Of a stretch of 8,856 bases of DNA, positions 1 to 4,573 are shown one piece after another. This stretch comes from an uncultured Actinomycetes bacterium (lineage in GTDB: Bacteria > Actinomycetota > Thermoleophilia > Solirubrobacterales > Solirubrobacteraceae), in NCBI GenBank assembly GCA_937888775.1, contig CALAQT010000219.1, positions 1 to 8,856 of the forward strand, given 5' to 3'. The notes under the pieces are model-generated. The model was not told where the DNA came from and did not search any database. It saw only the letters and a list, made by a program, of their open reading frames with translations. Both the position numbers and the translations under genes were made by a program. Each line of letters starts with the position of its first letter. The stretch's first letter is position 1.

Positions 1-2
1 TG

Positions 3-746
3 GGCGACCGCCGGCTGCAGGCGGCCGGCTCGGCGTTGCGGAGGCGCGCTGGGTCTGAGCTGGTGCCCGAGTGGACTCCGTCGATGCCCCGGGCCGCGCC
101 CGGGCGGCTGCCGGACACCGAGCGCGCCGGAGCGGCCGCCGTCTACCTGCCCTCGTGCCTGAATCGGATCTTCGGCAACGCCCGCGGAGAGCCGCCGGGC
201 CCGACCGTGCCCCAGGCGCTGCTTGCGCTCTCGGCGCGCGCCGGGCTACCGCTGTGGATCCCGCCCGACGTCGCGGGCCACTGCTGCGCGACGCCGTGGA
301 GCTCCAAGGGCTATCAGTCCGGGCGTGACCAGATGGCCGCCGGCACCGGGGCGGCGCTGCAGCGCTGGACCGAGAACGGCCGGCTGGTGGTCGTCACCGA
401 CGCCAGCTCGTGCGCGCAGGGCCTGACCGGCGAGCTGGAACTCGACGGCATCGAGGTGTTGGACTCGATCGACTGGGTTCACGATCGCCTACTGGAGCGG
501 CTGGCGCCGCAGCGCAAGCTGCCCAGCCTGCTGGTGCATCCGACCTGTTCAGCAGCGCATCTGGGGCTTACCGGCAAGCTGGTGTCGATCGCCGAGTCGG
601 TCGCCGACGAGGTGGTCATCCCCGTCTCGACCGGCTGCTGCGGGATGGGCGGGGACCGGGGCTGGCTTCATCCCGAGCTGCCCGCCTCGGCGTTGCGCGA
701 CACCACGCGAGAGCTGCAGGGCCGCGAGTTTGACGCCTGCGTGTAA
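3..746 (+). CDS. FAD/Fe-S D-lactate dehydrogenase-type oxidoreductase, C-terminal part (5' end outside window, stopped early)
   Basis: This is the C-terminal iron-sulfur half of a large flavin dehydrogenase of the D-lactate dehydrogenase/glycolate oxidase type, which oxidises a 2-hydroxy acid and passes electrons to the respiratory chain. The frame is open from the first bases, so the FAD-binding half lies upstream; the TTG at 36 is internal. Two cysteine-rich CCG-type repeats are visible. The first has PSCLNRIFG (near 160) and HCCATPWSSKGY (near 280), with CCA where CCG is usual. The second has HPTCSAAHLG (near 540) and TGCCGMGGDRG (near 630). A DASSC motif lies between them. The frame ends at TAA 744-746, but the same frame continues for 30 codons with the conserved family tail, so this product is shorter than its relatives. 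Family assignment is confident; the exact substrate is inferred. Confidence 0.85.
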   Translation, partial: GDRRLQAAGSALRRRAGSELVPEWTPSMPRAAPGRLPDTERAGAAAVYLPSCLNRIFGNARGEPPGPTVPQALLALSARAGLPLWIPPDVAGHCCATPWSSKGYQSGRDQMAAGTGAALQRWTENGRLVVVTDASSCAQGLTGELELDGIEVLDSIDWVHDRLLERLAPQRKLPSLLVHPTCSAAHLGLTGKLVSIAESVADEVVIPVSTGCCGMGGDRGWLHPELPASALRDTTRELQGREFDACV

Positions 747-839
747 AGCAACCGGACCTGCGAGCTGGCCCTGCGCGAACACACCGGACGGCCGTACCGA
801 TCCTTCGTGCTGATGCTCGAGGAGCTGACACGGCCATGA
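747..839 (+). pseudogene. Severed C-terminal tail of the upstream dehydrogenase
   Basis: Directly after the TAA at 744-746, and in the same frame, 30 sense codons run to TGA at 837-839. They begin SNRTCELALREHTGRPYRS and end LEELTRP. From memory of the family, proteins of this type end with an SxxRTCE motif, a GxPYRS motif and a short helix. The Cys at 759-761 sits where the last cysteine of the C-terminal Fe-S motif is expected. The stop therefore cuts off a conserved cluster ligand. Either the gene is a recent nonsense pseudogene, the TAA is a sequencing or assembly error, or there is readthrough. The last is least supported, because TAA followed by A is an efficient stop context. Confidence 0.75.
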
Positions 840-870
840 GCCGGCGCCCGTTCCAGCGGCGCCCGGGTTC

Positions 871-1062
871 GTGAGCGAGTCGGCCGGCACAGTCCGGCCG
901 GCGGCCGGACTCTGCAACGTCTGCCGACACCAGCAACTCGTCAGGACCACGCGCGGCTCGGTCTTCTCCTTGTGCCGCCGGTCACGGGACGAGCCCGAGC
1001 GCTTTCCACGCTACCCGCAGCTGCCCGTCACCCGCTGCTCCGGATTTGCTGAAGCTGAATAG
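871..1062 (+). CDS. Small Cys4 (zinc-ribbon-like) protein of unknown function
   Basis: This encodes a 63-residue soluble protein with four cysteines, C15, C18, C35 and C56, arranged as CxxC, then RGSxFxxC, then FPRYPxLPVxxC. That spacing could bind one zinc ion. I recall similar short proteins with the same TRGSxF and FPRYPxLPV motifs as uncharacterised genes in actinobacteria, but I cannot name a function. The GTG at 871 is chosen because the conserved region starts only about 14 residues later and no other upstream in-frame start is better. No good Shine-Dalgarno is visible. The GTG overlaps the stop of a 12-codon ORF that itself overlaps the TGA of the dehydrogenase tail, so translation may be coupled. 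Confidence 0.7.
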   Translation: MSESAGTVRPAAGLCNVCRHQQLVRTTRGSVFSLCRRSRDEPERFPRYPQLPVTRCSGFAEAE

Positions 1063-1069
1063 AGCTTCA
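1050..1069. terminator. Hairpin with a stop codon in its loop, end of the Cys4 gene
   Basis: A perfect 7-bp stem (TGAAGCT at 1050-1056 and AGCTTCA at 1063-1069) encloses a six-base loop, GAATAG, that contains the TAG stop of the Cys4 gene. No T-tract follows on the plus strand, so a classical intrinsic terminator is not shown. It may mark the transcript end or protect the 3' end. Confidence 0.35.
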
Positions 1070-1129
1070 CTGCGGCGGCAGCGGGTCCAGCACGATCAGC
1101 CCGAGGTGATCGGACAGCACTTGGTGCGT
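1067..1129 (-). pseudogene. Possible remnant of the C-terminus of a minus-strand gene
   Basis: Read on the minus strand, these bases give THQVLSDHLGLIVLDPLPPQ followed by TGA. The SDHLGL segment resembles the C-terminal SDH motif of the endonuclease/exonuclease/phosphatase family. Further upstream on this strand the codons become poor (ATA, CTT, CAA), no good start is present, and a stop occurs in the same frame inside the signal-peptide region of the peptidase remnant. If real, only the tail of the gene survives. A chance resemblance in GC-rich DNA cannot be excluded. Confidence 0.25.
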
Positions 1130-1158
1130 CGCGGTGGGTATTGCTCCGCTAAGGGATT

Positions 1159-1172
1159 GCGGTTCGAACCGC
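1159..1172. promoter_or_regulatory. Perfect 14-bp palindrome upstream of the S53 peptidase remnant
   Basis: GCGGTTCGAACCGC is a perfect palindrome ending 16 bases before the GTG start at 1189. It lies just before the likely Shine-Dalgarno (AAGGGGGAG, about 1175-1183). It could be an operator for a dimeric regulator of the peptidase gene. I know of no specific regulator for it. Confidence 0.3.
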
Positions 1173-1188
1173 TCAAGGGGGAGCCGCT

Positions 1189-1760
1189 GTGAGGAATCAT
1201 CGAGTAGCCGCGTGCGTATCAACGGTCGCCACGATCATGGCTGCGCTCGTCGCCAGCGCGCCCGCGGGCGCGGCATCCGGGCCGGCGTCGACGGTCACGC
1301 TGCGCAACTCCGCTTCACCGGCAGCGGCCGACACTCCCCGCGTCGGCGCGGTGGCCGGCAGCAGCTCGATCGACTTCGAGGTCGAGCTCAAGCTCTCGGA
1401 CCTTCCGGGTGCCCAGGCCTTCGCACAGGCCGTCTCCACGCCGGGGAGCACCACGTACGGCAAGTACCTCACGCCGGCGCAGTGGGAGCAGCGCTTCTCG
1501 CCCTCGGCGACCGATGTCCAGCGCGTGACGGCATTCCTCACGCGAAGTCGAGGGCTGACTACGCCAACTCGATCACACCCGGCGATGGGTACTTCTACTC
1601 GACGCGGATCATCGACTACGAGGGCCAGGAGATGTTCTGCACCGACAATGGAACCTGCACCACGCAAGACGTCGCGCTGTCCACGGCCCCCGGCTTCGAC
1701 AGCATGACGGGGCTCGGCGCCCCCAACGGAGACTTCGTCAACGAGTTGGCAAGTCGCTGA
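1189..1760 (+). pseudogene. Secreted S53 (sedolisin/kumamolisin) peptidase with the catalytic core deleted
   Basis: The frame starts at GTG 1189 behind a purine-rich ribosome site and encodes a signal peptide (residues 1-29, cleavage near AGA-AS). A pro-kumamolisin-type activation domain follows: FEVELKLSDLPGAQAF, then TYGKYLTPAQWEQRFSPSATDVQRVTAFL, ending near residue 118 (about 1542). The homology then jumps to another frame (from about 1554). There DYANSITPGDGYFYST and the C-terminal DVALSTAPGFDSMTGLGAPNG run to TGA 1758-1760, the usual end of an S53 protein. S53 precursors are normally over 500 residues; only about 190 codons remain. The Glu/Asp and Ser (SGTS-type) active-site segments are absent in every frame. 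An internal deletion of roughly 1 kb, not a multiple of three, best explains this. The remnant cannot be an active protease; a secreted propeptide fragment might still be made. Confidence 0.8.
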
Positions 1761-1775
1761 GTTCTCGTAAGCGGG

Positions 1776-1808
1776 CGCCGGCGACCAAGTGAGGTCAGGT
1801 CGCCGGCG
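1776..1808. terminator. Perfect 11-bp hairpin between convergent genes
   Basis: CGCCGGCGACC (1776-1786) pairs perfectly with GGTCGCCGGCG (1798-1808) around an 11-base loop. It lies 15 bases after the stop of the peptidase remnant. On the minus strand one arm is the last codons of the DUF488 gene, and that gene's stop (1795-1797) is in the loop. Its position between convergent genes fits a bidirectional terminator; there is no T-tract on either side. Confidence 0.55.
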
Positions 1809-2289
1809 GCCTCAGGTGGGTGACGCTGTAGCCGTGGCGTTCGGCGAGCCGGGCGGTGATCAGCGAACGGTGGCAAGCGGCGGGCTCGCTCTCTACGCAT
1901 AGCAGCGCCCCGAGGCCTGAGCGGGCGTCGAGCTCGCAGATCAGCGGGCCCAGGTCGACGTGGTCCAGGATCTCGCTGGTGTAGCGCGCCACGTATTCCG
2001 GCGCCAGGAGCTCACGGGTCCGCTTGCCGACCCCTGTCCGGTCGTCCGCGCGGTACTGGAGGTGGCGCAGCTCGGTCGTGGGCGCGAGCTCGCGATGGTG
2101 GCTGTAAGCGATCCCGGCGCCGGCCAGCAGCCCCTGCAGCCGCAGTGAGTTGGCCCATGCATACTGGCTGCCGCGCACGCCCCGGCGCTGGCGCACGTCC
2201 ACCAGCAGGTCGACGCCGGCCGCGAGCAACGTCTTGCTGAAGGTGACGGCGTCAAAGTCATAGACGCCGATCGTGGCGGTGACCGGCAT
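1795..2289 (-). CDS. DUF488 family protein
   Basis: This encodes a 164-residue cytoplasmic protein of the DUF488 family, whose biochemical role is not established. The hallmarks are the N-terminal TIGVYDFD strand, the LLVDVRQRRGVRGSQYAWAN segment (residues 28-47), HHRELAPTTELRHLQY (64-79), and the C-terminal LLCVESEPAACHRSL segment (129-143) with C131, C139, H140 and R141. The length is normal for the family and the hallmark residues are present. The start at ATG 2287-2289 is supported by an AGGA Shine-Dalgarno seven bases upstream (2297-2300). It follows gabD on the same strand after 54 bases, so the two may be co-transcribed. Family membership is confident; the function is unknown. Confidence 0.88.
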   Translation of the reverse strand: MPVTATIGVYDFDAVTFSKTLLAAGVDLLVDVRQRRGVRGSQYAWANSLRLQGLLAGAGIAYSHHRELAPTTELRHLQYRADDRTGVGKRTRELLAPEYVARYTSEILDHVDLGPLICELDARSGLGALLCVESEPAACHRSLITARLAERHGYSVTHLRPPAT

Positions 2290-2343
2290 CGCCCGATCCT
2301 GTCACGCCACTCGCGCCTGAAGCGTGCCCTCGCGCGCTCCCCG

Positions 2344-3813
2344 CTAGAGGTTCACGGCTACGTACTTGGTCTCCAGGTACTCCTCGATGCCCTCGGGTCC
2401 GCCCTCGCGGCCGATGCCCGACTGCTTGACCCCGCCGAACGGGGCGGCCGGGTTTGAGACCATGCCCTGGTTGAGGCCGATCATGCCGGTCTCGAGCTTC
2501 TCGACGACGCGCAGGGCTCGCTTGAGGTCGCGCGTGTAGACATAGGAGACGAGCCCGTACTGGGTGTCGTTTGCCGCCGCGATCGCCTCGTCCTCGTCGG
2601 CGAAGCCCTTGACGGGGGCGACCGGGCCGAAGATCTCCTCGGTGAGCAGCCGGGCGTCGTCGGGCACATCGGTGAGCACGGTCGGGTCATAGAAGTAGCC
2701 GGCACCGTCACGGGACTTTCCGCCGACGACCGCATGGGCGCCACGACCGACGGCATCCTCGACGAGCTCGGCCACCTTGCCGCGCTGGGTGTCATCGATC
2801 AGCGGGCCGACCTCGACGCCGTCCTCGGTGCCGCGTCCCACCTTCATCGCGCCCATCTTCTGGGCTAGCTTCTCCGCGAACTCCTCCGCGACCGATCCGG
2901 CCACGTGGAAGCGATTGGCGGCGGTGCAGGCCTCGCCGATGTTGCGCATCTTCGCGATCATCGCGCCCTGCACGGCCGCGTCGATGTCCGCGTCGTCAAA
3001 GACGATGAACGGCGCGTTGCCGCCAAGCTCCAGCGAGAGCCGCAGCAGGTTCTGCGACGCCTGCTCCATCAGCTTGCGCCCGACCTCGGTCGAGCCCGTG
3101 AACGACAGCTTGCGCAGGCGCGGGTCCGAGATCATCGGCCCCGTCGCCTCACCGGAGGAGGAGGCGGTGATCAGGTTGACCACGCCGGCGGGCAGCCCGG
3201 CCTCCTCCAGGATCTTGACCAGCGCCAGCATCGTCAGTGGCGTTTGCTGAGCGGGCTTGACGACCATCGTGCAGCCGGCCGCGATTGCCGGACCGATCTT
3301 GCGCGTGCCCATCGCCAGGGGGAAGTTCCAGGGAGTGATCAGCAGGCAGGGTCCCACCGGCTGCTTCATCGTCAGCAGCCGGCCGGCGCCGTTGGGGGAC
3401 ACGCCATAGCGCCCCTCAATCCGCACCGCCTGCTCGGAGAACCAGCGCAGGAACTCGGCGCCGTAGGCGATCTCCGCCTTTGCCTCCTTCAGCGGTTTGC
3501 CCATCTCCAGCGTCATCACGAGCGCCAGCTCGTCCTCGCGTGCGATGATCGCCTCAAACGCGCGGCGCAGGATCTCGCCGCGCTCACGGGGAGGATGCTG
3601 GGCGAACTCGGCGCCGGCGTCGACGGCGGCGTCCAGGGCGGCGCGGGCGTCGTCGACCGATGCGTCGGCAACCTCGCACAGCGACTCTCCCGTCGACGGG
3701 TCTTCGACGGCTACGGTGCCCTTGGCTCCGTCTCGCCATTCGCCGCCGATGTACAGCTGCTTGGGAACCTGGTCTAGGACTCGCTGCTCTTCTGAAGCTG
3801 AGATTGTGCTCAT
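2344..3813 (-). CDS. gabD: Succinate-semialdehyde dehydrogenase (NAD(P)+), aldehyde dehydrogenase superfamily
   Basis: This 489-residue enzyme oxidises succinate semialdehyde to succinate, the last step of the GABA shunt. All aldehyde dehydrogenase landmarks are present, numbered from the ATG at 3811-3813. These are TPWNFPLAMG with the oxyanion Asn163, VVKPAQQTP with the cofactor-binding Lys186, FTGSTEVGRKLM (238-249), LELGGNAPF with the general base Glu262, and GEACTAANRF with the nucleophile Cys296. The tail PFGGVKQSGIGREGG is typical of GabD. An in-frame TTG three codons upstream is a poorer start. A GTAGG stretch sits about 9 bases before the ATG. The residue two after Cys296 is Ala, so the disulfide switch described for human SSADH (Cys-x-Cys) cannot form. 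NAD versus NADP preference cannot be read safely. A related semialdehyde substrate is possible. Confidence 0.9.
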   Translation of the reverse strand: MSTISASEEQRVLDQVPKQLYIGGEWRDGAKGTVAVEDPSTGESLCEVADASVDDARAALDAAVDAGAEFAQHPPRERGEILRRAFEAIIAREDELALVMTLEMGKPLKEAKAEIAYGAEFLRWFSEQAVRIEGRYGVSPNGAGRLLTMKQPVGPCLLITPWNFPLAMGTRKIGPAIAAGCTMVVKPAQQTPLTMLALVKILEEAGLPAGVVNLITASSSGEATGPMISDPRLRKLSFTGSTEVGRKLMEQASQNLLRLSLELGGNAPFIVFDDADIDAAVQGAMIAKMRNIGEACTAANRFHVAGSVAEEFAEKLAQKMGAMKVGRGTEDGVEVGPLIDDTQRGKVAELVEDAVGRGAHAVVGGKSRDGAGYFYDPTVLTDVPDDARLLTEEIFGPVAPVKGFADEDEAIAAANDTQYGLVSYVYTRDLKRALRVVEKLETGMIGLNQGMVSNPAAPFGGVKQSGIGREGGPEGIEEYLETKYVAVNL

Positions 3814-3886
3814 GTGCTGCAACCTACCCGACCCAGGTCCTCGTCAGCAGCGACGCCTCCGTCGGACAGTGAATACGCTGTGCGCG
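3814..3886. promoter_or_regulatory. Divergent promoter region between gabD and the lipoprotein gene
   Basis: These 73 bases must hold both promoters. On the plus strand TACGCT (3874-3879) ends seven bases before the lipoprotein ATG, the spacing of a -10 element for a leaderless transcript; no clear -35 is seen and there is no Shine-Dalgarno. An imperfect palindrome, CAGTGAATACGCTG (3867-3880, 10 of 14 positions symmetric), overlaps it and could be an operator. These are weak, position-based inferences. Confidence 0.35.
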
Positions 3887-4462
3887 ATGAGACGCCTGCT
3901 TGCCTCGGCCTGCCTCCCGATGGCACTGGCGTCGGCGGCCTGCGGCTCCAGCGCCACGAAGACGGTCACGGTCACGACGACCGGGGCGACGGCCGCTTCT
4001 ACAGCCACGACCGCACCTTCGACCACGGCCGCCTCCACGGCTTCGCCGACCACGACGATCATCTCGTCTTCGACGACAAGCACCACCACGCCCACCCCGG
4101 CGACGTCGGTGCTTCATGTGTCGGCCTTCAAGTCCCCGTCGGGGAACATCGGCTGCATGATCGTCGCCGGCATCGCCCGCTGCGACATCAAGCGCAGATC
4201 CTGGTCACCACCGGCCAGACCGGCGAGCTGCCCGCCGGAGGTCGATTACGGCCAGGGTATGGAGGTGGGCGGCTCGGGAGCAGGCACGCTCGTGTGCGCC
4301 GGTGACACGACCCTCGATCCGACGGCCCCATCGCTCGCCTACGGCAGTGAAACGGTCATCGGCCGGTTTCAGTGCTCGAGTCGCAGATCAGGCCTGACCT
4401 GCACCGAGGTCGAGACCGGCCACGGCTTCTTCATCTCGATCCAGTCCTACCGGACGTTCTGA
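3887..4462 (+). CDS. Secreted lipoprotein with a Thr/Ser-rich linker and a C-terminal DUF6636-like domain
   Basis: The product is 191 residues. Residues 1-18 form a short signal peptide (RR, then a hydrophobic stretch) ending in ASAAC, a slightly imperfect lipobox with Cys19 as the lipidation site. Residues 20-75 are almost only Thr, Ser, Ala, Pro and Val, a flexible stalk starting TKTVTVTTT. Residues 78-191 form a compact domain: FKSPSGNIGCMI, ARCDIKRRSW, PPARPASC, LVCAGDTTLD, a YGSETVIGRFQC segment, SGLTCTEVETGHGFFIS and the final SYRTF. Six cysteines (90, 99, 115, 137, 163, 172) could give three disulfides, as expected outside the cytoplasm. I recall this layout as DUF6636, of unknown function, in actinobacteria. 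ATG 3887 is chosen because the signal peptide begins there; the open frame upstream is the antisense of gabD. It is probably a cell-surface protein; its ligand or role is unknown. Confidence 0.8.
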   Translation: MRRLLASACLPMALASAACGSSATKTVTVTTTGATAASTATTAPSTTAASTASPTTTIISSSTTSTTTPTPATSVLHVSAFKSPSGNIGCMIVAGIARCDIKRRSWSPPARPASCPPEVDYGQGMEVGGSGAGTLVCAGDTTLDPTAPSLAYGSETVIGRFQCSSRRSGLTCTEVETGHGFFISIQSYRTF

Positions 4463-4482
4463 AAGACCGGCTCTCACCGGCG

Positions 4483-4503
4483 CGCGGCGGCCTGAACGCC
4501 GCG
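4483..4503 (+). terminator. GC-rich hairpin after the lipoprotein gene
   Basis: CGCGGCG (4483-4489) pairs with CGCCGCG (4497-4503) around a seven-base loop, 20 bases after the lipoprotein stop. No T-tract follows. Its position fits a terminator for the plus-strand gene. Confidence 0.4.
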
Positions 4504-4538
4504 GGCACCGCGGGCGTTGACCGTTCGGTCCACGCGCG

Positions 4539-4552
4539 CGTCGCCCGCGACG
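4539..4552 (-). terminator. Short hairpin downstream of lon
   Basis: CGTCG (4539-4543) and CGACG (4548-4552) form a 5-bp stem with a four-base loop, 21 bases beyond the lon stop in the direction of lon transcription. It could end the lon message. It is short and lacks a T-tract, so support is positional only. Confidence 0.25.
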
Positions 4553-4573
4553 TCAGAAGCAGCGTGCGTCAGA

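Noticed and set aside
549..950. Minus-strand 133-codon frame across the dehydrogenase tail and the Cys4 gene start
   Set aside because: It covers two better supported plus-strand coding regions and has no motif of its own.
1151..1180. tRNA-like GGTTCGAACC
   Set aside because: It looks like a T-loop, but the required T-stem does not pair in the right register and no acceptor, D or anticodon arm surrounds it. It is part of a plain palindrome.
1134..1553. Upstream part of the second peptidase frame read as an N-terminus of its own
   Set aside because: The residues before about 1554 in this frame are Arg/Gly-rich shadow sequence of the propeptide; only the part from 1554 on matches S53 tails. 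A single protein starting at 1134 is not supported.
2905..3777. 290-codon plus-strand open frame opposite gabD
   Set aside because: It is antisense to a clear aldehyde dehydrogenase; its product is rich in Arg, Gly, His and Gln without any domain, as expected for a shadow frame in GC-rich DNA.
3814..3822. TTG start of gabD three codons upstream of the ATG
   Set aside because: It adds only MQH, has poorer ribosome-site spacing and is a weaker start codon than the ATG at 3811-3813. The same reasoning dismisses the TTG one codon before the lon ATG.
3961..4120. ACG/ACC-rich low-complexity stretch as a DNA repeat array
   Set aside because: There is no regular unit; it encodes the Thr/Ser-rich stalk of the lipoprotein and is explained by amino acid composition.
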